DNA from: CAWIHS01 sp963836005 | Lineage (GTDB): Bacteria; Pseudomonadota; Gammaproteobacteria; GRL18 | Length of the DNA: 64,000 bases | NCBI GenBank assembly: GCA_963836005.1 | Contig: CAWIHS010000001.1 | Coordinates: 434,001-498,000, forward strand | Reading direction: 5' to 3' | Shown: positions 25,296 through 34,381 of the stretch, one piece after another | How the letters are laid out: each line of letters opens with the position of its first letter | How positions within the stretch are numbered: position 1 is the stretch's first letter | Notes under the pieces: generated by a model | Database searches by the model: none | What the model was told of the DNA's origin: nothing | The model's input: only the letters and a program-made list of their open reading frames with translations | Position numbers and translations under genes: made by a program

Positions 25296-26377
25296 TGATT
25301 CGCTCTTAATGCAGCGACAACTGCATCACCCATTGCATTCGTTCCTACCAATGTGTTTCCCTGAGTAAAAATGTCTGCTGTACGCAGGTTCTGATCCAGA
25401 ACGGCCTCGACCGCCTGTTCAACTTTAACAGCCAGTTCCTCTGCCTGCAGAGAATACCTTAGCATCATAGCCACAGATAAAATGGTCGCCAGAGGATTAG
25501 CAATATTTTTTCCGGCAATATCAGGCGCTGAACCATGGATAGGCTCATACATGCCTTTGTTGTTTTTATCCATCGAAGCAGACGGCAACATACCGATAGA
25601 ACCGGTCAACATTGCTGCACAATCGGACAGGATATCACCAAACATATTCGTTGTAACCATTACATCAAATTGTTTTGGCTCCCTGACCAGCTGCATGGCG
25701 GCATTATCGACATACATATGAGTCAATTCTACGTCTGGATAGGACTTCCCAACACGCGTGACCACTTCACGCCAGAGTTCAGTACACTCGAGAACATTGG
25801 CTTTGTCGACTGAGCACAATCGTTTATCACGCATCATGGCTGTTTTAAATGCAACATGTGCAATACGTTCGATTTCAGATTCAGCGTAAACCAGGGTATT
25901 AAATCCCTGTTTTTCACCGTTATCCAGCGTTTTAATACCGCGGGGCTGACCAAAATAAATACCTCCGGTCAATTCACGGATGATCAAAATATCCAGGCCA
26001 GAAACCAGTTCAGCCTTTAAGGTAGATGCATGTGCCAGCTGAGAATATAAAATAGCCGGCCGTAAATTGGCAAAGAGCTCAAGTTCAGAGCGAAGACCCA
26101 GTAAACCTTTTTCCGGTCTGACTGATATATCCAGAGATTCCCATTTATAACCTCCGACAGCACCGAGCAAAACTGCATCGGCGGCTTTGGCTAGATTCAA
26201 AGTTGCTTCGGGTAACGGACTTTTAGTTTCATCATAAGCAGAACCTCCTACCAGAGCATGTTCCATTTCAGCATTCAAACCAAAATCACGGTTCAGGCAT
26301 TCCAATACCTTGACGGCCTCCGCTGTGATTTCAATACCTATTCCGTCGCCAGGTAAAACTGCAATTGTTTTGTTCAT
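25292..26377 (-). CDS. leuB: 3-isopropylmalate dehydrogenase
   Basis: NAD-dependent oxidative decarboxylation of 3-isopropylmalate to 2-ketoisocaproate precursor in leucine synthesis. The 361-residue product shows the N-terminal VLPGDGIGIEITAEAVKVLE, the substrate-binding RELTGGIYFGQPRG (about 139) and VDNAAMQLVREPKQFDVMVT (about 226-245). NMFGDILSDCAAMLTGSIGM holds the Asp metal ligands, and EPIHGSAPDIAGKNIANPLA binds NAD. It follows leuD by 16 bp. Its stop codon lies inside the terminal repeat of a family A element. Confidence 0.97.
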   Translation of the reverse strand: MNKTIAVLPGDGIGIEITAEAVKVLECLNRDFGLNAEMEHALVGGSAYDETKSPLPEATLNLAKAADAVLLGAVGGYKWESLDISVRPEKGLLGLRSELELFANLRPAILYSQLAHASTLKAELVSGLDILIIRELTGGIYFGQPRGIKTLDNGEKQGFNTLVYAESEIERIAHVAFKTAMMRDKRLCSVDKANVLECTELWREVVTRVGKSYPDVELTHMYVDNAAMQLVREPKQFDVMVTTNMFGDILSDCAAMLTGSIGMLPSASMDKNNKGMYEPIHGSAPDIAGKNIANPLATILSVAMMLRYSLQAEELAVKVEQAVEAVLDQNLRTADIFTQGNTLVGTNAMGDAVVAALRANQ

Positions 26378-26393
26378 TATCTTCCCAATTAAT

Positions 26394-27029
26394 TTAAAAA
26401 AGCCAGGGGGTTATTTGTTTCTGTTTGGCTTCATAAGCCCTGATCTCATCTGCATGTTCCAGAGTCAAACCAATTTCATCCAGCCCTTCCAGCAAACAGT
26501 GGCGCCTGAAGTGATCCAGTTCAAATTGGATTTTAATTCCATCCGCAGAAGTAATTTGCTGATTTTCAAGATCCACAGTTAACTGCAGACCTTTGTTCTT
26601 CTCAACGGCCTTAAATAAATCATCCACGGTTTTTTCATCCAGAATAATCGGCAATAAACCATTTTTAAAACAGTTATTATAGAAGATATCAGCATAACTG
26701 GGAGCAATGATCACACGTATACCAAAATCTTCCAGCGCCCAGGGTGCATGTTCACGTGAAGACCCACAGCCGAAATTATCCCTGGCGAGCAAAATGCGTG
26801 CCTGAGTATAGGGATGCTGATTAAGCACAAAATCCATATTCAGAGGTCGCATGGAATGATCCATACCTGGTTCACCATGATCAAGATAACGCCATTGATC
26901 GAACAGATTGGGGCCGAATCCACTCCGATTAATGGATTTTAGAAACTGTTTGGGAATAATCGCATCGGTGTCTACATTCGGTCGATCCAGGGGCACTGCG
27001 ATGGCGGTAATTTTTTGAAACTTTTCCAT
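26394..27029 (-). CDS. leuD: 3-isopropylmalate dehydratase small subunit
   Basis: Small subunit of isopropylmalate isomerase, which works with LeuC in leucine synthesis. The 211-residue product is typical of the bacterial enzyme. RPNVDTDAIIPKQFLKSI near the N-terminus and the aconitase swivel motif ARDNFGCGSSREHAPWAL (about residues 82-99) are present. It is placed 11 bp after leuC and 16 bp before leuB, consistent with one leuCDB operon. Confidence 0.97.
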   Translation of the reverse strand: MEKFQKITAIAVPLDRPNVDTDAIIPKQFLKSINRSGFGPNLFDQWRYLDHGEPGMDHSMRPLNMDFVLNQHPYTQARILLARDNFGCGSSREHAPWALEDFGIRVIIAPSYADIFYNNCFKNGLLPIILDEKTVDDLFKAVEKNKGLQLTVDLENQQITSADGIKIQFELDHFRRHCLLEGLDEIGLTLEHADEIRAYEAKQKQITPWLF

Positions 27030-27040
27030 TCTAATAGCCT

Positions 27041-28450
27041 CTATTTTAAAAATGCTTTAACATCTGTAAAGTGTCCTGTTATGGCGGCCGCTGCGGCCAT
27101 GGCTGGACTGACCAGATGAGTCCGGCCGCCCGGCCCCTGGCGCCCTTCGAAATTTCTATTGGAAGTAGACGCACAACGTTCCCCGGGTTCCAGCCGATCG
27201 GCATTCATTGCCAGGCACATCGAACAGCCTGGTTCACGCCATTCAAATCCTGCCTGAATAAAAATTTTATCCAGACCTTCACGTTCAGCCTGCTGCTTGA
27301 TCAACCCCGAGCCCGGCACGACCATGGCCTGCTGAACATCCGCAGAGACTTTTCTGCCTCTGGCAATAGCTGCTGCTGCACGTAAATCTTCAATCCGTGA
27401 ATTGGTACATGAGCCAATGAAAACCACATCGACATTAACTTCATTAATAGGCTGACCTGCATTTAATCCCATGTAAGTTAACGCAGCTTTCATGCCCTCT
27501 CTTTTCACCGGATCGGGTTCCTGCGCTGGATCAGGAATTTTTTCATCAATGCTAATAGTCATTTCCGGTGATGTTCCCCAGGTGACCTGCGGTTTGATAT
27601 CTGCCGCATCCAGGGTAATAATTTTATCGAAGTGAGCGTCTTCATCGCTCCTGAATGTTTTCCAGTATGCAACAGCCTGATCCCACAGTGTATTTTCAGG
27701 GGCATACGGCCTGCCCTTTACATAATCCAGAGTAGTATCATCCACTGCAATCATACCTGCTCGGGCACCAGCTTCGATAGCCATATTGGAAATAGTCATA
27801 CGGCCTTCCATCGATAACGCTCTAATCGCTTCACCCGCAAATTCAATGGCATAACCGGTGCCGCCTGCGGTACCAATTTTACCAATAATGGCAAGAATTA
27901 TATCTTTGGCCGTTGAGCCAGGCGGAAGTTGACCATTCACTTCAACGAGCATGTTTTTAGATTTTTTCTGAACTAAACACTGGGTCGCCAGTACATGCTC
28001 GACTTCTGATGTGCCAATACCAAATGCCAGCGTACCAAAAGCACCATGGGTAGAGGTATGTGAGTCGCCGCACACCATAGTCATACCCGGTAAGGTGGCG
28101 CCTTGTTCGGGACTGATCACATGTACTATTCCCTGACGACTATCGTTCATTTTAAATTCGGTGATAGCAAATTCTTCACAATTGGAATCCAGTGTTTCGA
28201 CCTGCAATCGCGAAACAGGATCTGCGATTCCCTGCGCTCTGTCCGTGGTTGGCACATTATGATCAGGCACCGCCAGATTGGCCTTTACCTTCCAGAGGGA
28301 ACGACCAGACAGACGCAGCCCCTCAAAAGCCTGTGGTGAAGTCACTTCATGAATTAACTGACGATCAATATAGAGTAAAGAAGTACCGTCATCATTGTTA
28401 CGTACTACGTGAGTATCCCATAACTTGTCAAACAAGGTTTTGGCCGTCAT
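27041..28450 (-). CDS. leuC: 3-isopropylmalate dehydratase large subunit
   Basis: Iron-sulfur large subunit of isopropylmalate isomerase. Cluster cysteines are visible in FIGSCTNSRIEDLRAA and PGCSMCLAMN; substrate-site motif VCGDSHTSTHGAFGTLAFGI lies near residue 130. I start at the ATG at 28450 (MTAKTLFDKLWDTHVV) because GGGAG lies 7 nt upstream and it gives 469 residues, close to the E. coli length; an upstream in-frame start would add seven residues. It is first in leuCDB and divergent from a LysR-type regulator gene 99 bp away. Confidence 0.97.
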   Translation of the reverse strand: MTAKTLFDKLWDTHVVRNNDDGTSLLYIDRQLIHEVTSPQAFEGLRLSGRSLWKVKANLAVPDHNVPTTDRAQGIADPVSRLQVETLDSNCEEFAITEFKMNDSRQGIVHVISPEQGATLPGMTMVCGDSHTSTHGAFGTLAFGIGTSEVEHVLATQCLVQKKSKNMLVEVNGQLPPGSTAKDIILAIIGKIGTAGGTGYAIEFAGEAIRALSMEGRMTISNMAIEAGARAGMIAVDDTTLDYVKGRPYAPENTLWDQAVAYWKTFRSDEDAHFDKIITLDAADIKPQVTWGTSPEMTISIDEKIPDPAQEPDPVKREGMKAALTYMGLNAGQPINEVNVDVVFIGSCTNSRIEDLRAAAAIARGRKVSADVQQAMVVPGSGLIKQQAEREGLDKIFIQAGFEWREPGCSMCLAMNADRLEPGERCASTSNRNFEGRQGPGGRTHLVSPAMAAAAAITGHFTDVKAFLK

Positions 28451-28474
28451 TATCTTTCTCCCTTTACTCATTAG

Positions 28475-28490
28475 ATGATTGAGCTATCAT
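28475..28490. promoter_or_regulatory. Candidate LysR-type operator between leuC and its divergent regulator
   Basis: ATGATTGAGCTATCAT is an imperfect palindrome (ATGAT...ATCAT arms, 6-nt AT/GC spacer) 25 bp upstream of leuC and 60 bp before the regulator's ATG. The size and position suit LysR-family sites in divergent promoters. This is inferred from symmetry only. Confidence 0.35.
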
Positions 28491-28549
28491 AGCTTTAAGT
28501 TTAAAATAACTCAAATTCATATTTTTTATATTTTGCATTACAATTAGTT

Positions 28550-29494
28550 ATGGATATACCTGCTATTGAAGCATTTTTAACTGTCGCCAGGTTAAATTCT
28601 TTTTCTCTGGCTGCCGGACAGCTTTTTATTACTCAACCCGCTATCAGTAAACGCATAGCCACCCTGGAAGCTCAACTGGGAGTGAAACTGTTTGACCGAA
28701 TTCAAAGAAAGGTGATTCTGACTGAAGCGGGCAAGGTTTTTCTTCCAGGTGCGCAGCGTATCAGTGAAGCAGTTCGAGAAAGTAAAAACAGCATAGCCTG
28801 TATGAATGAAACCATAACCGGAGAACTCTGCATTGCCACCAGTCACCATATTGGATTACATCGATTGCCGCCGATACTAAAAAACTATGTCAGCCAATAT
28901 CCGCAGGTTGATATAAATATTGATTTTATGGATTCAGAATCAGCATTACTGGCGGTGGAAAAGGCACAAATTGAACTGGCCATTATTACCCTGCCCGGAA
29001 AACCGGCATTATCTATTAAAACTCACCTGGTCTGGGATGATCCCCTTGCAGTCGTTGTGGGCAACTCTCATCCCCTGCTGTCAAGCAATAGAACTGCAAC
29101 CCAAAAATCATCCGGAAAAAAAGCTTCAGCGCAGCAAATTGAATCAGGCAAATCATTTATGGTGGATGCAGAGCAATTATGCCGCTACTCAGCTATTTTA
29201 CCTGACAAGGGGACATTTACCCGGGAAATAGTCGATCAGTATTTCACCGATCGGCAGATCGACTATCAGGTGAAATTATCCAGTAATTATCTTGAAACCA
29301 TCAAAATGATGGTCAGCGTGGGTTTGGGCTGGAGCGTACTGCCTGAAAGCATGCTGGATAAAAATCTGCAGACATTAAATATCCAACAATTCGACGTCTG
29401 CCGTTCTCTGGGGATTGCCTATCATACCTCAAGAACCTTATCGCAACCCGCCCAAAAAATGTTTGAGTTGATAACAAAAGTCAGCAATGGATAA
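28550..29494 (+). CDS. LysR-family transcriptional regulator
   Basis: A 314-residue DNA-binding regulator. The N-terminal winged helix has the usual sequence FLTVARLNSFSLAAGQLFIT followed by QPAISKRIATLEAQLGVKLF. The effector domain (about 90-300) resembles the periplasmic-binding fold, with GELCIATSHHIGLHRLPPIL and SVGLGWSVLPESML. Because it is divergent from leuCDB and LysR proteins often control the gene facing them, control of leucine synthesis in response to a pathway intermediate is likely but not shown. It is not clearly LeuO. Convergent with the small gene that follows, 2 bp apart. Confidence 0.92.
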   Translation: MDIPAIEAFLTVARLNSFSLAAGQLFITQPAISKRIATLEAQLGVKLFDRIQRKVILTEAGKVFLPGAQRISEAVRESKNSIACMNETITGELCIATSHHIGLHRLPPILKNYVSQYPQVDINIDFMDSESALLAVEKAQIELAIITLPGKPALSIKTHLVWDDPLAVVVGNSHPLLSSNRTATQKSSGKKASAQQIESGKSFMVDAEQLCRYSAILPDKGTFTREIVDQYFTDRQIDYQVKLSSNYLETIKMMVSVGLGWSVLPESMLDKNLQTLNIQQFDVCRSLGIAYHTSRTLSQPAQKMFELITKVSNG

Positions 29495-29496
29495 TA

Positions 29497-29793
29497 TTAT
29501 CCGCCCTTTTTAACGAATTCATTCCAGATCTGCCGCGCATGCTCAGCAGCATTTTGATGTAATATCACCGCTTTATCCTGTTCGGCAATGAAATCCATCA
29601 GACAGGATTTATAAGTCAGAATATCGGTATTATACCGGTCTTTGTAATAAGCAGGTGAAAGTAATAAGGGTTTGGTAGGCTTAGCACAAAAAGGATTGGG
29701 ACTGTGGCTGTCTGCAATACCTTCTAATGGCAACAACAGTAATAATGTAACTATAAATGCAGCTGGAACAGTGGCAGAAAAAAGAGTTTTCAT
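29497..29793 (-). CDS. Small exported protein of unknown function
   Basis: A 98-residue product with a clear signal peptide (MKTLFSATVPAAFIVTLLLL, cleavage near residue 28). The mature part of about 70 residues has two cysteines (36 and 64) that could form a disulfide in the periplasm. LLLSPAYYKDRYNTDILTYK is a notable Tyr-rich stretch, and the C-terminal half is probably helical. I do not recognise the family. It is convergent with the LysR gene, ends only 2 bp from it, and is not obviously part of an operon. Confidence 0.6.
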   Translation of the reverse strand: MKTLFSATVPAAFIVTLLLLLPLEGIADSHSPNPFCAKPTKPLLLSPAYYKDRYNTDILTYKSCLMDFIAEQDKAVILHQNAAEHARQIWNEFVKKGG

Positions 29794-29922
29794 ATTTCAT
29801 ATGGTCCGAGGATAGATTTTGTGCACAGTATATATATACATGAGCTAAAAACAATAAGTGTTAACACTTATTCCTGAAATATTTACGGAAGTTCAGGCAA
29901 GATATGAGATCTTACCCTCAAT

Positions 29923-31377
29923 TCACCCGCCGTCTTCATCACGTTCTATGTCAATTTCGCTGATTTCATCATCAAGGATAGTATTTTTACTGAATTTTTC
30001 TGCAGAATGATTTTCATCAGCAGAAACGGGGACTGGAGCCTGAGACTGTTGGTATAGATGTATATCCGTTTGTGGATAAGGAATTGAAATACCTTCTGCA
30101 TCAAAGCGATCTTTAACCGCTCGCGTCACTTCCCAGTATACGGTCCAGTAATCTTCTGTATTAACCCAGGGACGACAGATAAAATTTACCGAAGAATCCG
30201 CCAGTTCATGCAGCTGGATAGTAGGCTTAGGATCTTTAAGTACCAGAGGATGTTCATCCAATATCTGTTTCATTACCTGCATTGCCTGTTCAACATCATC
30301 TTCATAACCAATGCCAAAAATCATATCTACTCGCCTTTGCAAGCTATGAGTTGCGTTGATTATCACATCCCCCCAGATGGAATTATTCGGCACGACCATT
30401 AATTTATTGTCAGGAGTCATTATGGTTGTTGAAACCAGGGTCATTGATTTCACCTGGCCAGTAATACCTGCAACCTCAACCACATCATCTACATCAAAGG
30501 GTCTGTAAAACATGATCATAATACCACTGGCAAAATTGCTCAGCGTACTCTGCAAAGCGAATGCAACCACAAAACCTGCAGCACCAATGGCCGCCATGAT
30601 GGGAGCAACATTAACGTCGACTGCAGCCAGAGCAACCAGAAAACCAATAAACAGAGTAATTCTGCTTATGCTATGGATAAAAAAGTTATTTAATATTTGC
30701 GATCTGAGATCGGTAAAACCCAGAGCTTTTTTGACTGCATTGCCAAGAATTTTACTCAAGATCCAGAAGGCAAACATTACGGCAATAAAGAGTAGAATTT
30801 TTTTAATCCACTCCACGCCTCCCTCCATGGAAAATAACCAGCTTTTGATGCTCAACCAGGTTGATTTAGTATCAGTTACATCGAGTTTGAGTCCACTGAC
30901 TGAATCAATATAGCGTCGATAAGGCAATACTTCATCCAGTTCCTTACCTTTTTCAGCCAGACCAATTTTTTCATTGATTTCTTTTAATACCGCGTTGAGG
31001 CGATCAACCTTCTGTTCTTTGTCTTCACGCAGTGTTTTTAACTCATTAACCAATGCTTCCTGGTCTGATTTTTGCTGTTCTTTGCTTAGTTGTGAATCGG
31101 CGGCTGAATCCGTTTTTTTGATAGCTAACTGAGCGATGGATACTTTTTTTGAGGCTTCCTGTAACAGTTCCAGCCAGCCGTCAGCCTCGGCAAACAGTTC
31201 ATCTTTAGTTAAAGGAATAAGCATCAGTTCCAGCTGGTCAACAGGTATTTCAGGGTTGTCTATAGTTACTGCGGTGACTGACGGTGCAGACTCCTCTTTA
31301 GCAATAACCTCACTGGTTACAGACAGCAAAAAAACCAGAATAACTATAAAATTTATAAACAAAGATTTTCTTAACAT
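29923..31377 (-). CDS. MscS-family mechanosensitive channel
   Basis: Inner-membrane channel that opens under membrane tension. The 484-residue product has a signal-like first helix and a periplasmic coiled coil rich in Lys and Glu (about 90-140). Three core helices follow, then the MscS pore helix (AIGAAGFVVAFALQSTLSNF) and beta domain (RPFDVDDVVEVAGITGQVKS, then PNNSIWGDVIINATHS). An acidic cytoplasmic tail ends it. It is larger than E. coli MscS (286) because of the N-terminal extension, as in the YbdG/MscM-type variety. An ATG at 31377 with AGG 9 nt upstream is preferred over the in-frame TTG at 31398. No operon partners are seen. Confidence 0.9.
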   Translation of the reverse strand: MLRKSLFINFIVILVFLLSVTSEVIAKEESAPSVTAVTIDNPEIPVDQLELMLIPLTKDELFAEADGWLELLQEASKKVSIAQLAIKKTDSAADSQLSKEQQKSDQEALVNELKTLREDKEQKVDRLNAVLKEINEKIGLAEKGKELDEVLPYRRYIDSVSGLKLDVTDTKSTWLSIKSWLFSMEGGVEWIKKILLFIAVMFAFWILSKILGNAVKKALGFTDLRSQILNNFFIHSISRITLFIGFLVALAAVDVNVAPIMAAIGAAGFVVAFALQSTLSNFASGIMIMFYRPFDVDDVVEVAGITGQVKSMTLVSTTIMTPDNKLMVVPNNSIWGDVIINATHSLQRRVDMIFGIGYEDDVEQAMQVMKQILDEHPLVLKDPKPTIQLHELADSSVNFICRPWVNTEDYWTVYWEVTRAVKDRFDAEGISIPYPQTDIHLYQQSQAPVPVSADENHSAEKFSKNTILDDEISEIDIERDEDGG

Positions 31378-31665
31378 GATGTATTGCCTAATACTCAAAA
31401 AGTGATTTGTTATACCTGAATGGGCTGTGCTTACGGTTTAAGTTAAGCCTGAAAGCGCAGTTAAACCAATACGCTGTGAAATTATAACTATTTATTCATT
31501 TATCGCAACAGATAAAGCTATAAAAGCCGGCAACTGTAGTGCATCTATAGTTTAAAATCAGCAAAATATACTTTATGATTGTTTGCAAACTCTGCTTATC
31601 ACGGCTATTGACAGCTTTTGCCCTGAAGATAAAAAACTATCATTAATATTGCGTAAACTTTCGTA

Positions 31666-32808
31666 TTATAATTTTTCTGTAAAAATCCAGGATATAACGA
31701 AAGCAATAAAAGCCAGCATGGCTGCAACCACAAAAGCGACAGTACTACCGGCACTTTCCCACAGGTATCCGCCATACAGACTCCCTATCATGCCTCCTAT
31801 GCCAAAACTGACACTGCTATAGAGCGCCTGGCCCTTGCCCTGGTTCCGACCGGTAAAATAACGATGTATATAAGCAATAGCCACCGCATGATATATGCCA
31901 AATGTCGAGGCATGAAACAGTTGTGCGAAGGTAGTCAGAAAAGTGTTATCAATAAAAAAAGCTATCAACAGCCATCTGACACAACCTGAAAACAGACTCA
32001 ACAGCAATAATGTTCTTAAGCCAAAACGTTTCACCAGAAAAGGTATCAGAGCAAAAGCCACAACTTCTGAAATCACTCCTATGGCCCATAGCACACCAAT
32101 ATAAGACCGGGAATAGCCATGCGTTTCAGCGTAAATGGAATAAAAGGTATAATAAGGACCATGGCTGGCCTGGATAAATAAACAGGCCAGCAACAAAGCA
32201 ATCACTTTCCTGTCATACAGTATATGGCTTATAGGGGTGTGAACTGTGCGCTGCTGATCACCTCGATGTTCGGCAACGAATAATGTTGACAGCCAGATCC
32301 CGGATAACAGGATAAATACAATATTCGGCAGATAGGCAATATCGATATAAACAAAAAGAAAACCCAGCGATGTCACTGAGACAATAAAGCCTATCGATCC
32401 CCAGACCCTGATCCAGCTGTAGAGACTGGTCTGTTTATACAGATGATTAAAGGTTAAGGCTTCAAATTGAGGCAGCACCGCATTCCAGAAAAAACTGAAC
32501 AGCAGCAAGACCAAAAAAAGCCACCAGTATTGAACGGAATAGAAAATAGCGGCAAAACTTATTGCTGCCAGCAGTGAGCCCACCCTGATAATGAATAACC
32601 TGTTACCGTGATGATCGGCTATCCACCCCCAAATATAAGGTGCGACAATTTTGGTCGACATTATGACCGCCATTAGTTCGCCAATCTCAACCGCACTGAA
32701 GCCCTGCTGGCTTAGATACAGGCCCCAATAAGGAATCAAGGCTCCGAGTGAAGCAAAATAAAACCAGTAAAAGCTGGAGAGTCGCCAATAAGGAACATGC
32801 TTTATCAT
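31666..32808 (-). CDS. MFS transporter, HcaT (3-phenylpropionate permease)-like
   Basis: A 380-residue major facilitator transporter with about 12 hydrophobic segments. The N-terminus (YWRLSSFYWFYFASLGALIP) and loop 2-3 (PYIWGWIADHHGNRLFIIRV, the GxxxDxxG-type motif) are those of the MFS_1-like/HcaT group. The same kind of transporter sits next to aroC in many gammaproteobacteria, so its substrate may not be 3-phenylpropionate; this cannot be read from the sequence. It lies 147 bp downstream of aroC on the same strand. Confidence 0.88.
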   Translation of the reverse strand: MIKHVPYWRLSSFYWFYFASLGALIPYWGLYLSQQGFSAVEIGELMAVIMSTKIVAPYIWGWIADHHGNRLFIIRVGSLLAAISFAAIFYSVQYWWLFLVLLLFSFFWNAVLPQFEALTFNHLYKQTSLYSWIRVWGSIGFIVSVTSLGFLFVYIDIAYLPNIVFILLSGIWLSTLFVAEHRGDQQRTVHTPISHILYDRKVIALLLACLFIQASHGPYYTFYSIYAETHGYSRSYIGVLWAIGVISEVVAFALIPFLVKRFGLRTLLLLSLFSGCVRWLLIAFFIDNTFLTTFAQLFHASTFGIYHAVAIAYIHRYFTGRNQGKGQALYSSVSFGIGGMIGSLYGGYLWESAGSTVAFVVAAMLAFIAFVISWIFTEKL

Positions 32809-32955
32809 TAATTAATTGAGCTGCTGGCTGTTATTGAAATTAATTCTCAAGCTGATTCCAGATACCTCGACTGGCAGCTGTACGATGACCAGGCTGGCAA
32901 TCACTCGCAACGTCCAGATAAAGCGATATAGGAACATAATAACATCATGCATTTC

Positions 32956-34068
32956 CTAAACTGATGCAGGAATAACCGGAGTCATTGAATTTACATCCAT
33001 ATTCTGAGCCCGGTGTCTTAACAGATGATCCATCAGGGTTATAGCCAGCATCGCTTCGGCGATTGGCGTCGCCCTGATACCCACGCAGGGATCGTGACGA
33101 CCTTTGGTAACCACTTCGATGGGTTGACCTTCAAGATCAACACTTTGCCCGGGTAAATGCAGACTCGAAGTCGGCTTTAAAGCAATATGAGCAACAATCT
33201 CCTGACCTGAAGAAATTCCGCCAAGTACTCCGCCGGCATGATTGGATAAAAAGCCATCAGGCGTTATCTCATCCCTGTGTTCGGTACCTTTTTGTTCAAT
33301 ACAGGCAAAACCGGCACCTATCTCAACACCTTTTACAGCATTGATGCTCATCATGGCATGGGCGATATCCGCATCGAGACGATCAAAAATGGGTTCTCCC
33401 AGACCCGGCGGCACCCCGGTTGCCACCACGGAGATTTTAGCGCCTATTGAGTTACCTTCTTTGCGCAACGCGTCCATATAGATTTCGAGTTCACCTACCC
33501 TGGCCTGCACCGGTGAGAAAAATACATTCTGGCTGACCTGCTCCCAGTCAAATTCAGGGTCTGAGGGATGCGCCGTCCTAATAGGCCCTAGCTGGGACAA
33601 ATAGCCTCTAATCTCAATGCCGTAGTTATCCTGCAGGTATTTTTTAGCGATTCCCCCTGCCGCAACCCGTGAGGCTGTTTCTCTGGCGGAGGATCGCCCA
33701 CCGCCGCGATAATCTCTGAAACCGTATTTCTGCTGATAGGTATAATCTGCATGTCCCGGTCTGAAGGTATTTTTAATGTTTCCGTAATCTTTGGAACGCT
33801 GATCCTTGTTATAGATGATCAGAGCAATGGGTGTTCCTGTTGTTTTTCCTTCAAACGTACCCGAAAGAATCTGCACCTGATCATCTTCCCGTCGCTGGGT
33901 CGTATGACGTGAAGTGCCCGGTTTACGTCTGTCCAGATCAACCTGCAGATCAGCCTCTCTTAATTCAAGTCCGGGAGGACAGCCATCGACTATACATCCG
34001 ATGGCAGCACCATGGCTTTCACCAAAAGAGCTGACGACAAACAACTTACCAAATGAGTTTCCTGACAT
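32956..34068 (-). CDS. aroC: Chorismate synthase
   Basis: Last step of the shikimate pathway: anti-elimination of phosphate from EPSP to give chorismate, needing reduced FMN. The family N-terminus MSGNSFGKLFVVSSFGESHG places the start at 34068; in-frame residues upstream are not part of the family. Signature RGGGRSSARETASRVAAGGI (about residue 124) and ISSGQEIVAHIALKPTSSL are present. The 370-residue length is standard. It lies upstream of the MFS gene on the same strand; in many relatives prmB is immediately upstream, but here a divergent two-component pair and a repeat intervene. Confidence 0.97.
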   Translation of the reverse strand: MSGNSFGKLFVVSSFGESHGAAIGCIVDGCPPGLELREADLQVDLDRRKPGTSRHTTQRREDDQVQILSGTFEGKTTGTPIALIIYNKDQRSKDYGNIKNTFRPGHADYTYQQKYGFRDYRGGGRSSARETASRVAAGGIAKKYLQDNYGIEIRGYLSQLGPIRTAHPSDPEFDWEQVSQNVFFSPVQARVGELEIYMDALRKEGNSIGAKISVVATGVPPGLGEPIFDRLDADIAHAMMSINAVKGVEIGAGFACIEQKGTEHRDEITPDGFLSNHAGGVLGGISSGQEIVAHIALKPTSSLHLPGQSVDLEGQPIEVVTKGRHDPCVGIRATPIAEAMLAITLMDHLLRHRAQNMDVNSMTPVIPASV

Positions 34069-34223
34069 ATCAAAGACTTTTTGTTTACTTTTAGTTAGGC
34101 TGCAAGTAAAAATGTGAATAAACAAGCAGGGTTTCTAAAAAACCAGAATTCACAGCCAGCAGCATTTTTTATAGTATTATACTCATAAACGGCCAGCGAA
34201 AGAAAAAGATTGCACCCAATCGA

Positions 34224-34360
34224 ATAACTATTCAGCGTATCTCAGTTTGTGCACGGGAGATTAGCTCAGCGGATTTCGAGAGTCAGGAGCCGACGTGGTG
34301 CATCTAGTTCAATAAACACCTGCTTAAGAGCACGATCTTTACGATACGCTGAGCAGTTAC
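34224..34360. repeat. Family A inverted-repeat element, copy 4
   Basis: ATAACTATTCAGCGTATC at 34224 pairs with GATACGCTGAGCAGTTAC ending at 34360, an extended inverted repeat. The internal motif AAACACCTGCTTAAG is the reverse of the CAGGTGTTTG seen in copies 1 and 5, so the core lies in the opposite orientation. The right end is 21 bp before the response-regulator start codon. The element is almost all of the spacer between aroC and the regulator (34069-34381). Confidence 0.7.
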
Positions 34361-34381
34361 TCACAATTTAAGAATATTATT

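Noticed and set aside
34255..34272. GGGAGATTAGCTCAGCGG resembles the 5' part of a tRNA (acceptor and D arm)
   Set aside because: No matching anticodon arm, T arm or complementary acceptor 3' strand follows; it lies inside a family A element.
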